Origin: an uncultured Acetatifactor sp.
GTDB taxonomy: Bacteria; Bacillota; Clostridia; Lachnospirales; Lachnospiraceae
Assembly: GCA_910585015.1 (NCBI GenBank)
Contig: CAJUCT010000014.1
Location: 35,006 to 88,226 of the forward strand
DNA length: 53,221 nt
Reading direction: 5' to 3'
In this document: positions 1 through 8,540 of the stretch, in pieces
Numbering within the stretch: the stretch's first letter is position 1
Layout: each line of letters starts with the position of its first letter
Made by a program: the position numbers and the translations under genes
Notes under the pieces: generated by a model
Told to the model about the DNA's origin: nothing
Databases searched by the model: none
Seen by the model: only the letters and a program-made list of their open reading frames with translations

Positions 1-259
1 GTATATTGATCTGTGTACAGCTTTGAAATATGCTGTATAGAGTTCCGCATATTTCAATGTGCAGCGTGCTGATATCTGTATGCCGTATTGTCAGCCTTGT
101 GGGAAGGAGGATGTGCGGCACACAAGAGTAAGTACACAGGTTTACTCTCCACAAGTATAGCACAATTCCGCTGGATAGGATACCCCCGGATTTACTTTAC
201 ATTTAAAAAGGGATATTATATACTGTTTGAGTAACAAGTATTAATGCAGAGGTGAGAAT
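1..259. other. Intergenic region upstream of the HtrA-like gene
   Basis: No convincing ORF. An imperfect inverted repeat (AGAGTAA and TTTACTCT, about 126-148) may belong to the end of a gene lying to the left. The only clear signal is the promoter at 196-224. A weak GAGGTGAG ribosome site lies directly before the ATG at 260. Confidence 0.5.
196..224 (+). promoter_or_regulatory. Sigma-A-type promoter for the HtrA-like gene
   Basis: TTTACA at 196-201, a 17-bp spacer, and TATACT at 219-224. Each hexamer is one base from consensus. It lies 35 bp before the start codon at 260. Confidence 0.6.
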
Positions 260-1612
260 ATGCCGGACCGCCAGGAGACAAATCAGGACAATTTTATGAT
301 AGAAAAGATAAAGCAGAGGCCGATTAATAAGCCCAGGCTGATCCGCAGAACTTTGATTACAGTCTCCATGGCTGTCATCTTCGGTTTAATCGCCTGTTTT
401 ACTTTTCTGGTGCTGGAGCCGGTGATCAGCAACTGGCTGTACCCGGAAGAGGAATCGGAAGCCATTATTTTTCCGGAGGAGCCGGAGGAGATGCTGCCGG
501 AGGAGATGCTGGAGGAATATATTCAACCCAGCCCCAGTCCAAGTCCCACACCTGCTTTGGAAGAACAGCTGCAACCGGAAAAAGTGGAACTGGATGAGAA
601 TCAAATTCAGGATATACTGAACAGGGTAGTATTGGATATGGGGGATTACCGGCAGATTTACAATGTTCTTTCGGATTATGTGAAGCAACTCAACCAATAT
701 ATGGTGGTTGTAACGGGGACAAAGTCGGATAAGGACTGGTTTGCCAATGAGTATGAGAGTAAAAACGAAACTACAGGCGTGGTTATTGGCAATAATGGAA
801 GGGAACTGTTGATTTTGACAGATTACAGTTCCGTGAAAAAGGCGGATCACCTGACAGTGACATTTTCCAATGGTGTGCAGGCGGAAGCCCTGATGATGCA
901 GTATTTTTATGACGGTAATCTGGCGGTGCTGTGTATCAGTTTAGATATGTTGAGTCAGGATATGCAGATGGAAGATTTGTATGTTGCTCCCCTGGGTTCT
1001 TCCCTGCAGAGAAATCTGGTGGGAAGTCCAGTGATCGCTATAGGAAGTCCTATGGGCAGCAGTGGTTCTGTGGGTTATGGGATCATAACCACAGCAGGAA
1101 ACCAGGTGACATTGGCTGATATGAATTATCAGCTGCTGACCACAGATATCTATGGAAGTCAGTCTGCCAGCGGTGTGCTGTTCAATACCAGCGGTCAGTT
1201 GATAGGTTTTATCACTACGGGTAAGACAGGCACCGATATGCGCAATATGATCAGCGCTTACGGAATCAGTGATTTGAAACAGATGATCAGCAGGCTGACG
1301 AAGGGAGACCTTATCCCCTATCTGGGCATTCTCGGTGTAGATGTGCCCAAGGAAGCCAACGAGCAGTCTCAGGTGCCCTTTGGCGCATATGTGTGGGAGG
1401 TAGAGATGGATTCTCCTGCCATGCTGGCAGGCATCCAGAGCGGTGATGTCATCATAGGAATTGATCAGCAGAGTGTGACGAAGATGGGTGACTATACCAA
1501 TTATTTGCTTAAAATCAATGTGGAGGATACAGTGACACTGCGTGTGATGCGGCAGACCCAGGGGGAATACAAGGAATTGAACTTTGAAGTTACTGTGGGC
1601 GAGGCCAATTGA
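260..1612 (+). CDS. Membrane-anchored HtrA-like pseudoprotease with PDZ domain
   Basis: 450 residues. A basic N-terminus precedes one membrane segment (about 31-54). A Glu/Pro-rich linker with an SPSPSPTP stretch follows (62-107), then a trypsin-fold S1C domain (about 145-320) and a PDZ domain (about 355-445). The order is that of clostridial HtrA/DegP proteins. Aligned by eye to HtrA, all three catalytic positions are replaced: the TNNHVV motif reads TDYSSV (His to Ser190), TDLAVL reads GNLAVL (Asp to Asn220), and GNSGGPL reads QSASGVL (Ser to Ala303). The fold signatures VIAIGSPMG and TTD are kept, and the ORF is intact. It is therefore probably a non-proteolytic envelope scaffold or sensor. 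The function is inference; the loss of the triad is visible. Confidence 0.82.
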   Translation: MPDRQETNQDNFMIEKIKQRPINKPRLIRRTLITVSMAVIFGLIACFTFLVLEPVISNWLYPEEESEAIIFPEEPEEMLPEEMLEEYIQPSPSPSPTPALEEQLQPEKVELDENQIQDILNRVVLDMGDYRQIYNVLSDYVKQLNQYMVVVTGTKSDKDWFANEYESKNETTGVVIGNNGRELLILTDYSSVKKADHLTVTFSNGVQAEALMMQYFYDGNLAVLCISLDMLSQDMQMEDLYVAPLGSSLQRNLVGSPVIAIGSPMGSSGSVGYGIITTAGNQVTLADMNYQLLTTDIYGSQSASGVLFNTSGQLIGFITTGKTGTDMRNMISAYGISDLKQMISRLTKGDLIPYLGILGVDVPKEANEQSQVPFGAYVWEVEMDSPAMLAGIQSGDVIIGIDQQSVTKMGDYTNYLLKINVEDTVTLRVMRQTQGEYKELNFEVTVGEAN

Positions 1613-1644
1613 TCAGGGTAGATATGGAATAAAATAATATAAAT

Positions 1645-1787
1645 TAGGCGTTTGCGGAACGCCTCTTTTCTGGAACAGGGAATGGGCAATATATACAAAA
1701 TAAGGGCGACTTGCCACTGCATCGGAGCCCGTTTTTGTATATATTGACCAGTCCCGTCACTTGCGGAAATAGTTTCGCAATCGCCTA
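1645..1787. mobile_element. MITE-like palindromic element, copy 1
   Basis: 143 bp. The terminal inverted repeat is of the form TAGGCG(T/A)TTGCG at both ends, with an inner pair CAATATATACAAAA / TTTTGTATATATTG. It is flanked by an 11-bp direct repeat ATAATATAAAT (1634-1644 and 1788-1798), read as a target-site duplication. It differs from copy 3 at a single base. It ends 30 bp before the yhaM start, so it should lie in the yhaM leader or intercistronic RNA. It encodes no transposase. The short ORFs read from it are by-products of the repeat. Confidence 0.85.
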
Positions 1788-1817
1788 ATAATATAAATTG
1801 AAGAGAGGAGATAGACT

Positions 1818-2765
1818 ATGAAATTTATCAAAGAGTATAAGGACGGTGACAGGGTATTTGATATTTACCTCTGCAAACATAAACAGTCTATGGTGACCAA
1901 GAATGGAAAAGCCTATGAAAGCGTTATCTTGCAGGACAAAACCGGCACGTTGGACGCCAAGGTGTGGGAACCGAATAATCCCGGGATAGGGGATTATGAT
2001 ACGCTGGATTACATAGAGGTATATGGGGAAATCACCAGTTTCCAGGGGTCATTGCAGGTCAACGTGAAGCGTATCCGTAAATGCCAGGAAGGTGAGTACC
2101 AGCCTGCAGACTATCTGCCGGTAAGCAGCAAGAACATAGACGATATGTACCGGGAACTGACAGGGTTGATTGCCAGTATTCACAATACCTACTTAAAGCA
2201 GTTGTTGGAAAACTTTTTTGTAAAGGATGAAGCATTTAAGAAGGCATTTTGCAATTCTTCTGCTGCCAAGACAGTACATCACGGTTTTGTGGGCGGTTTA
2301 TTGGAACATACGCTGAGTGTGACAAAACTCTGTGACTACTATTGCAGTGCTTATCCGATTTTGAAAAGAGATTTACTGTTGACGGCAGCCATGTGTCATG
2401 ATATCGGTAAGATCAGGGAAATTTCTCCTTTTCCCGAGAATGATTATACCAACGACGGACAACTGCTGGGGCATATCGTCATGGGATCCCAGATGATAGG
2501 GGAGAGAGCAGCCGAGATTGCGGGATTTCCCCATGAACTTTTAGCCCAGGTGCAGCATTGTATCCTGGCCCATCACGGTAAATATGAGTTTGGATCGCCT
2601 AAGATTCCTGCTATTATAGAGGCTTTGGCTCTGAACCATGCGGATGATACGGATGCCAAGCTGGAGACTTTTAAGGAAATCCTGGACAATGCCAAGGATC
2701 CGGGCTGGCTGGGATATAATAGACTGTTTGAGTCCAATCTTAGAGCCAGCAGGATTGATTTCTGA
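1818..2765 (+). CDS. yhaM: 3'-5' exoribonuclease YhaM family
   Basis: 315 residues, the usual length for YhaM/Cbf1. An N-terminal OB-fold nucleic-acid-binding domain (about 10-95) is followed by an HD-superfamily domain (about 150-290). The metal-site residues are visible: HH at 154-155, H164 in LLEHTLSV, the HD pair at 194-195 in CHDIGK, and a later AHH. The enzyme is a cytoplasmic Mn-dependent exonuclease acting on RNA and single-stranded DNA. A GAGGAG ribosome site precedes the ATG by about 8 nt. The MITE lies just upstream. The family call is secure. Confidence 0.92.
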   Translation: MKFIKEYKDGDRVFDIYLCKHKQSMVTKNGKAYESVILQDKTGTLDAKVWEPNNPGIGDYDTLDYIEVYGEITSFQGSLQVNVKRIRKCQEGEYQPADYLPVSSKNIDDMYRELTGLIASIHNTYLKQLLENFFVKDEAFKKAFCNSSAAKTVHHGFVGGLLEHTLSVTKLCDYYCSAYPILKRDLLLTAAMCHDIGKIREISPFPENDYTNDGQLLGHIVMGSQMIGERAAEIAGFPHELLAQVQHCILAHHGKYEFGSPKIPAIIEALALNHADDTDAKLETFKEILDNAKDPGWLGYNRLFESNLRASRIDF

Positions 2766-2796
2766 TTTCATTGCAGTGTTTTATATGGAGAAATGT

Positions 2797-4587
2797 ATGT
2801 GTCAGCATTATAAAAAGAACGATATAGTGACGGTATCTATAGAGGATATCGGTACAGACGGAGAGGGAATCGGCAAGACGGATGGATTTATCCTTTTTGT
2901 GAAAGATGCCGTGGTCGGGGATGTGGTGGAAGCGCGGATCACGAAAGCCAAAAAGCAGTATGCTTACGCCAGATTGGAGAAGCTTTTGACAGCTTCTCCT
3001 TTTCGTACCGATCCCAGATGCCCCCATTACCGGCAGTGCGGCGGCTGCCAGATCCAGGCTCTTAATTATGAAAAGCAGCTGGAGTATAAGCAGCAGAAAG
3101 TCAGAAATAATCTGATCCGAATCGGCGGCTTCAAGGAATCGGAGATTGACAGGGTGATGGATCCCATCATAGGCATGGAGGAACCTTACCGATATCGGAA
3201 CAAGGCTCAATACCCGGTGGGCACGGATAGGGAAGGCCATGTGGTGACAGGATTCTATGCTGGGCGTACCCACACCATCATCCCCAGCACGGAATGTTAT
3301 CTGGGGGTTGCGGAAAATAAGGAAATATTGGAAATTTTGATTGCTCATATGGAAAAGTATAATATTCCTGCCTATGACGAGGCAGCAGGGAAGGGGCTGG
3401 TGCGCCACATCCTGATCCGCAAAGGCTTTGCCACCGGGGAGATCATGGTGTGTGTGGTGATAAACGGGGGATGTCAGGGACAGGGATTTTCTCAAAAGGA
3501 AGATTATATCCCCTACCAGTCTGCATTATTGTCTGATTTGTCTAAGATTAGCGGTATGACATCTGTTTCGGTCAGCATCAATACAGAGAGAACCAATGTA
3601 ATCATGGGAAAAGAGATTCACACTATATGGGGAAGTCCGGTGATCCATGATGTGATCCATGTGCGGGACATGGGGCAGGAGGGATTTCCCTGTACGGGGC
3701 AGAAATTGATTTTTGCCATTTCTCCTCTTTCTTTTTATCAGGTGAATCCGGTCCAGACCGAGAAACTCTACAGCCTGGCTTTAGAATATGCGGGCCTGAC
3801 GGGGCGGGAAGTGTTGTGGGATCTATACTGTGGCATCGGTACAATCTCTCTGTTTCTTGCTGCCAAAGCCCGGCAGGTCTGCGGCGTGGAAATAATTCCC
3901 CAGGCTATAGAGGACGCCCGGGCTAATGCCCGCAGCAACGGAATTGACAATGCTTCCTTTTATGTGGGGAAAGCGGAGGAGATACTGCCGGCTTTTTACG
4001 GGAAAAGCCAGGAGGATGAGCAGGAGGATCTGCGTCACCCGGATGTGATCGTGGTGGACCCGCCCCGAAAAGGCTGCGACGGCGCCTGTCTTGATACCAT
4101 GATCCGGATGCAGCCAATCCGCATTGTCTATGTCAGCTGCGACAGCGCCACTCTGGCCAGAGACCTGCGGATTCTCTGTGATGGAGGGTACGAGATTAAG
4201 AAGGTGCGGGCTGTGGACCAGTTTGGACATACTGTGCATGTGGAAACTATTATACTTTTGTCCCACAAATCACCAGATAGTGTCATTAATGTTACGGTGG
4301 AATTTGGAGAAGGTGAAGGGAAAGTACCTTTAGATGCAATAGCAGAGAGGGCAAAGAAATATCAGCCGAAACCGAAAATTACATATAAAATGATACAGGA
4401 ATATGTTGAAAAGAAATATGGATTTAAAGTACATACTGCGTATATTGCAGAGGTGAAAAGGTCTCTGGGATTGACGATGTATGGTGCGCCTAATGCAGTA
4501 GAAGAATTAAAGTATCCGAGGAAGCGTCCACCGAAAGAGAAGGTAGAAGCGATAACGGACGCACTTAAATATTTTGAGGTAATTTAA
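2797..4587 (+). CDS. rlmD: 23S rRNA uracil-C5 methyltransferase (RlmD/TrmA class) with C-terminal extension
   Basis: 596 residues from the ATG at 2797, chosen because GGAG sits 6 nt upstream; the frame is open further 5' but overlaps yhaM. Order: TRAM RNA-binding domain (about 3-62), a Cys cluster of the 4Fe-4S type (CPHYRQCGGC, from about residue 75), the SAM-binding motif DLYCGIGT (about 341), DPPRKGC (about 420), and the nucleophile motif VSCDSATLARD (about 445). The enzyme methylates C5 of a uracil in 23S rRNA. After the normal enzyme end (VETIILLSHK, near 4267) come about 105 extra residues (VEFGEGEGK ... TAYIAEVKR ... PNAVEELK) that are not part of the methyltransferase fold and are A+T-richer. 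Which 23S uracil is modified cannot be told from sequence. Confidence 0.88.
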   Translation: MCQHYKKNDIVTVSIEDIGTDGEGIGKTDGFILFVKDAVVGDVVEARITKAKKQYAYARLEKLLTASPFRTDPRCPHYRQCGGCQIQALNYEKQLEYKQQKVRNNLIRIGGFKESEIDRVMDPIIGMEEPYRYRNKAQYPVGTDREGHVVTGFYAGRTHTIIPSTECYLGVAENKEILEILIAHMEKYNIPAYDEAAGKGLVRHILIRKGFATGEIMVCVVINGGCQGQGFSQKEDYIPYQSALLSDLSKISGMTSVSVSINTERTNVIMGKEIHTIWGSPVIHDVIHVRDMGQEGFPCTGQKLIFAISPLSFYQVNPVQTEKLYSLALEYAGLTGREVLWDLYCGIGTISLFLAAKARQVCGVEIIPQAIEDARANARSNGIDNASFYVGKAEEILPAFYGKSQEDEQEDLRHPDVIVVDPPRKGCDGACLDTMIRMQPIRIVYVSCDSATLARDLRILCDGGYEIKKVRAVDQFGHTVHVETIILLSHKSPDSVINVTVEFGEGEGKVPLDAIAERAKKYQPKPKITYKMIQEYVEKKYGFKVHTAYIAEVKRSLGLTMYGAPNAVEELKYPRKRPPKEKVEAITDALKYFEVI

Positions 4588-4862
4588 TGGATGAGAGGAT
4601 TTATCAGATTGCAGAGCAGATAGTTGAAATACATCAAAAAGCCTATGAGTTATATTTGCCGTTGGTTGAAGATGTGTGCAGCAGAATTGTGTCAGAAGAT
4701 GAATTGTCGCATTTGTTGGAGTATCTACTGGATTTTGCATGTGATGAAAAAATATTGAAATTATATAAAAGGGTGTGTAGAAGATATTTGTATGTATATC
4801 CTGGCTGTATTAAGTTTTATATTGAAGAATATCGGGAGATGTGGGAAGATGAAAACAAATGA
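4587..4862 (+). CDS. Small protein of unknown function
   Basis: 91 residues, acidic and helical, with no motif I can assign. Its ATG overlaps the rlmD stop by one base (TAATG), so the two are probably translationally coupled. From memory, relatives of this protein follow the same C-terminal extension in other Lachnospiraceae, which suggests that the extension and this gene travel as one unit; that recollection is unverified. Base composition is A+T-rich, like the island downstream. Confidence 0.7.
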   Translation: MDERIYQIAEQIVEIHQKAYELYLPLVEDVCSRIVSEDELSHLLEYLLDFACDEKILKLYKRVCRRYLYVYPGCIKFYIEEYREMWEDENK

Positions 4863-4953
4863 CTATTTGGCAGAATATATCTAAGAGAAGAAACAGTTAC
4901 AATACTTGAGAAAGTTTGTGATATTATTAAAGGAGGAGCGATGGGAAAAATAA
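4849..4953 (+). pseudogene. Small ORF interrupted by an in-frame stop
   Basis: ATG at 4849 overlaps the preceding gene. The frame reads 11 codons, meets TAA at 4882-4884, then stays open (EKKQLQYLRKFV...) to TAA at 4951-4953. The continuous helical reading on both sides of the stop suggests a roughly 33-residue protein broken by one nonsense change. Its end overlaps the start of the KilA-N gene. Confidence 0.4.
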
Positions 4954-5777
4954 TTTAAGGATACAATTCATGCAAATGGAATAGATATTGGAATTTATAC
5001 GCAGGATTTTGAAAATGAATTTATTTCATTAACGGATATTGCCCGGTATAAGAGCGATGACCCAACGGCGGTTATTCAAAACTGGATGAGAAATAGAGAT
5101 GTGATAGAATTTCTGGGATTATGGGAAAGACTTCATAATCCAGATTTTAAACCCCTCGAATTCGAGGGGTTTAGAAAACAAGCAGGAGCGAATGCATTTA
5201 CAATGTCACCAAAAAAATGGGTAGAGGCTACGGATGCTATTGGTATTGTTTCAAAAGCAGGACGATATGGCGGGACATATGCCCATAGTGATATTGCGAT
5301 GTCCTTTGCAACATGGATTTCTCCTGAATTTCAGTTATATATTATGAAAGATTACAGACAGATGAAAATAGTCGATTATCTCTAAATTGGAACCTAAATA
5401 GAGAGATTTCCAAGTTAAATTATAGGATACATACAGATGCAATTAAGGACAATTTGATTCCACCAGAACTAACTCCTGCACAGGTATCTTATACATACGC
5501 CAATGAAGCAGATATGTTGAACGTTGTTTTGTTCGGAAAAACAGCGAAACAGTGGAAGGACGAAAATCCAACCGTAAAAGGAAATATGCGGGATGTGGCA
5601 ACTTTGAATCAATTACTTGTGCTTGCGAATTTGGAAAGTTATAATGCAGTATTGATTAATCAGGGAAAGATTCAGAAAGAGCGGATGAGATTGTTGCGCC
5701 AATTAGCAGTACAACAGCTACAGACGTTGGAGGCAGTAAGCTTGAATAATCTTCCCCAATTAACAGAACGGACATAA
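4941..5777 (+). pseudogene. KilA-N domain protein, broken by two frameshifts
   Basis: The original start is the ATG at 4941 behind AAAGGAGGAG. After five codons an extra T (near 4955) brings TAA into frame; in the next frame the protein continues as DTIHANGIDIG and then ISLTDIARYK, NWMRNRDVIEFLG, FTMSPKKWVEATDAIG and GGTYAHSDIAMSFATWISPEF, all typical of KilA-N. A second break near 5370 puts a stop after RQMKIVDYL, while the shifted frame continues SRLSLNWNLNREISKLNYRI into the C-terminal part (5454-5777). KilA-N proteins are DNA-binding proteins of phages and mobile islands. Probably non-functional. Confidence 0.75.
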
Positions 5778-5823
5778 TTGTAAAAGTTGTATTGTGTGAT
5801 AATGTAATGAGAAGGAGATAAAA

Positions 5824-6659
5824 ATGAGAGGAAAAACAATACGACAATTTTTAATTGATGGACAGGCAGATGGTAGATGGGCCAGTGAGCTTTCTAATTG
5901 GACAGGTAAGGCATATAAAATTCCACGTACATATATTAATCAATGTATGGATAGAGATGATTTGAGTAATACGGGGGTGTATTTTTTATTCGGGCGTAAT
6001 GATGAAACAGATGAAGAGCAAGTTTATATAGGAGAGGCTGAAAATATTTTTAACAGACTTAAACAACATCTTTCTGAAAAGATTTCTGGACAGAGTGTAT
6101 AGTGTTTATTAGTAAAGATAATAATTTGAACAAAGCACATATAAAATATTTGGAAAATCATCTTTATATTTTGGCGAAAGAATCTAAAAGATATGAGGTA
6201 GTAAACAGCAATGTGCCTACAGAAGCATCAATATCTGAGATGGATCGTGCAGAAACGGATGAGTTCATTGATAATATGCGGTTGATTTTAGGAGTGTTGG
6301 GACATAAAATTTTAGAACCGTCTATAAAGAGAAAAAGTGATGAGAAAGAGAATCTTTACATTTTACAAGACCGTACTGGAATCAAGGCGAGTGGTAAACC
6401 GATTTCAGAAGGTTTCGCGGTGTTGAAAGGTTCTAAGATTGCTGATAATGTAGCGACATCTTTATCAAAGTCTGTTATCAATAAACGACAGCTGTTATTT
6501 GATAAAGGCATTGTTGATGAGAACTTTACTTTTACTCAGGATTGGGCATTTACGAGTCCTTCACTTGCGGCAGCAATAGTTGTAGGGTATAGTATTAACG
6601 GTAGGAATGCATGGAAGAATAGAAAAGGAATATCATTAAAAGAAATAGAAGCGGGATAA
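5824..6659 (+). pseudogene. GIY-YIG nuclease-superfamily protein with DUF4357-like C-terminus, frameshifted
   Basis: The N-terminal part (5824-6102) has GVYFLFG and VYIGEAENIFNRLKQH, the GIY-YIG core. It ends early because the run GAAAAGATTTC near 6079 appears to lack one A. With one A restored the frame reads SEKDFWTECIVFISKDNNLNK and runs into the second ORF (6102-6659), which carries KAHIKYLENHL and a DUF4357-like tail (GIKASGKPISEGFAVLKGS). A GAGAAGGAG ribosome site precedes 5824. It is a pseudogene, a phase-variable gene or a homopolymer sequencing error. Such proteins are usually in accessory DNA. Confidence 0.75.
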
Positions 6660-6994
6660 AAGATGATTTTTCTGGGAATATGGTAATACCGTTGCGTGTG
6701 TGGTCTTGATGTCAAAAGTGAAGGAGTAAGCAATCCGCCAAAGCTTGAAATCAAAGGATTCCGAGGATATTTCATGTATGCGGCATTTCCGGCCTCTGAG
6801 GGGCTGCGGTCTGGTTCTGCTTATCAGTATTGGCACAATTGGGCGGTTTTTTGAATAAAACTTTGCTTAAATGCCTGTTTAAGGTTTGTACTCATATATT
6901 CCAAAAAAGCGTTATTACATAGTCGAAATATGTTGAAATAAAGAAAAAAGAGATATAGAATTGTAGAAAAAATACATATATCAGGAGAAAAGTA
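6660..6994 (+). other. Gap with a C-terminal gene remnant and a promoter
   Basis: An open frame from about 6721 to TGA at 6852-6854 reads KLEIKGFRGYFMYAAF, then PASEGLRSG and QYWHNWAVF. It has no start codon or ribosome site and looks like the tail of a lost gene; I do not recognise the family. The remaining part is A+T-rich and holds the promoter of the next gene. Confidence 0.35.
6933..6961 (+). promoter_or_regulatory. Promoter of the DUF4352 lipoprotein gene
   Basis: TTGAAA at 6933-6938, a 17-bp spacer and TAGAAT at 6956-6961, 34 bp before the ATG at 6995. Confidence 0.6.
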
Positions 6995-7621
6995 ATGAAA
7001 AAGACATTGATTATTTTATTATTGACTACACTGTTTCTTACATCCTGCGGTGTCCCACAGCAGGGTTCTGCTCAGCCGTCTGAGCCTGGGCAAAGTTCGG
7101 AAGCCGCGCCGACTCCCGAACAAACCCCAGAGCCGACTCCCGAACCTACGGCTGAGCCGCATAATCAAGCAGGCGACACCGTTATGCTGGGTGATTGGGA
7201 GATTACCCTGTTGGGATGTGAAATCACCGAAAAAGTTTCCGTTAATCAGTATCTTAGTTTTAAGGCGGATGATGGTAATAAGTATGTCATAGTTACGTTG
7301 ACCGTAAAGAATACCGCTACTACAGCGGATAACTTTTTACCCTCCTTCTCTATGGGAAACGATGTGAGTGCCAAGCTGCTGTATCAGGGCGAATATGAAT
7401 TTTCGGCCACTAATTTGCTTGGCCATTCGGATGAACTGCATGACAAAACTCTGAATCCGCTGAGTACCGCCGAGGGATTAATTGCTTTTAAAGTTGCTGA
7501 TGAGGCGGCGGTTTTGGAGGAATTGGAACTGAAGTTGTCTCAAGGGAAGGAGAGCGTGGTGTATCGCCTGGACGGCGAAGCGGTATCTGACACGGCCATG
7601 AACTCTGTGGAACCGGAATAA
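6995..7621 (+). CDS. Lipoprotein with DUF4352 domain (upstream part of a split ORF)
   Basis: 208 residues. A lipoprotein signal peptide ends in the lipobox LTSC (Cys18), so the protein is expected to be lipid-anchored on the outer face of the membrane. A Pro/Glu/Thr linker with PEPTPEPT repeats follows (about 34-57), then an immunoglobulin-like DUF4352 domain (about 60-200; VMLGDWEITLLG, YVIVTLTVKN). It stops at TAA 7619-7621, but the same frame stays open to 8074, so the original protein was probably about 360 residues. The lipobox and domain are clear; the role is unknown. Confidence 0.8.
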   Translation: MKKTLIILLLTTLFLTSCGVPQQGSAQPSEPGQSSEAAPTPEQTPEPTPEPTAEPHNQAGDTVMLGDWEITLLGCEITEKVSVNQYLSFKADDGNKYVIVTLTVKNTATTADNFLPSFSMGNDVSAKLLYQGEYEFSATNLLGHSDELHDKTLNPLSTAEGLIAFKVADEAAVLEELELKLSQGKESVVYRLDGEAVSDTAMNSVEPE

Positions 7622-8074
7622 CTCCCTGTTCAGGATACTGATTTGCCCCAAAGTACAGAACAGACACCGGTTTCTGATCAGGGTGCAGAGCCGACAATGG
7701 CTTCTAACCAGGATTCCGAATTGCCCCAGGACGTGAACTCGATGTTTTCCGCTTCTAAGGAGCCCGAACCATCAGAACCGGCTGTCCTTCCCACACCGGA
7801 ACCGGTCGTTCAACCGGAGGCGCAGACCGCACAGACTGGGGAAAATTTACCGGCCAATTTCACAGAGTGGGTACCATACAGTACTTCTGATTTACAGCTG
7901 CTTTTGGATAATATTGCAAAAGGGAATGTAATAATGTACAACGGAATATACTGGGCCTCTCCTACATATGCCAATTCCCTGGCCAATGAAGTGATTGTAT
8001 ATCAAAACGACATAGCAGGAGATATTGAAGTTTCAAACAGGTTTAACCTTGCTGATATTGATATATCTTATTAA
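7622..8074 (+). pseudogene. Downstream part of the split lipoprotein
   Basis: Same frame as the DUF4352 gene, directly after its TAA. It reads LPVQDTDLPQSTEQTP, then a Pro/Glu/Gln linker much like the one in the upstream part, and ends in a roughly 50-residue hydrophilic domain (DLQLLLDNIAKGNVIMYNG ... NRFNLADIDISY). There is no ATG with a ribosome site at its beginning; the only nearby start-like codon is TTG at 7643. It is therefore either silent or reached only by stop-codon readthrough. A strong terminator follows 15 bp after its stop. Confidence 0.6.
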
Positions 8075-8089
8075 CTTGCAGTGAGTTTC

Positions 8090-8119
8090 CCGCCCCCTCC
8101 TGCCAGAGGGGGCGGTTTT
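8090..8119 (+). terminator. Rho-independent terminator after the lipoprotein
   Basis: Perfect 10-bp stem CCGCCCCCTC / GAGGGGGCGG (8090-8099 and 8106-8115), a 6-nt loop, then TTTTA. Confidence 0.9.
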
Positions 8120-8137
8120 ATCGTTTTGAAATAGGTG

Positions 8138-8174
8138 AGCCTTCGGCAGTCAATAAAACTGCCGAAGGCTTTTT
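8138..8174 (+). terminator. Second terminator hairpin
   Basis: Perfect 13-bp stem AGCCTTCGGCAGT / ACTGCCGAAGGCT (8138-8150 and 8158-8170) followed by TTTTT. It lies 20 bp after the first hairpin and overlaps the beginning of the gene remnant that follows. Confidence 0.85.
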
Positions 8175-8177
8175 CTG

Positions 8178-8454
8178 TGTCTGCATAAATGATCGGGACA
8201 ATGATCTGATCGCCTACGGCGAATGTTTTTGGGCAGGTCCTTCCAATGTTATGGTAGGGGATTTCTCCTGTCTGCCAAACTGTGGATATCCGCTGGAGGA
8301 TATGCAGGAAATAATTGATCCCGGCCATGACCAATATGAAGAACTGGATTTTGAATGCTGGGACAGGGGAAAACTCTGGCTAAAATGTGGAAAAATGTCT
8401 GTGTCCGTAGAAATTAACAATATAAAAAGTAAAATGCTAAATAGTTCTAATTAA
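8178..8454 (+). pseudogene. C-terminal gene remnant of unknown family
   Basis: The open frame INDRDNDLIAYGECFWAG ... GDFSCLPNCGYPLEDMQE ... DFECWDRGKLWLKCG ends at TAA 8452-8454. Its composition looks like a real protein (Trp, Cys and acidic residues in a regular pattern). There is no start codon with a ribosome site; the first ATG (8251) has none, and a terminator sits at the 5' edge. Probably the 3' end of a gene whose front was lost. Family not recognised. Confidence 0.35.
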
Positions 8455-8540
8455 TTTTCTGACAGGTATATCTATATAGGCAAAAATGTGTTACAATAGA
8501 TAAAATAACTTAAAAAGCACAGAAAGAAAAAGGCAAAATT

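Noticed and set aside
1501..1722. Small minus-strand ORF (and similar ones near 18341 and 52011)
   Set aside because: All three share a segment because they read through the MITE copies; they are by-products of the repeat.
2638..2796. Longer rlmD reading from 2638
   Set aside because: It would overlap the yhaM coding region by 128 bp and has no ribosome site; GGAG before 2797 fits better.
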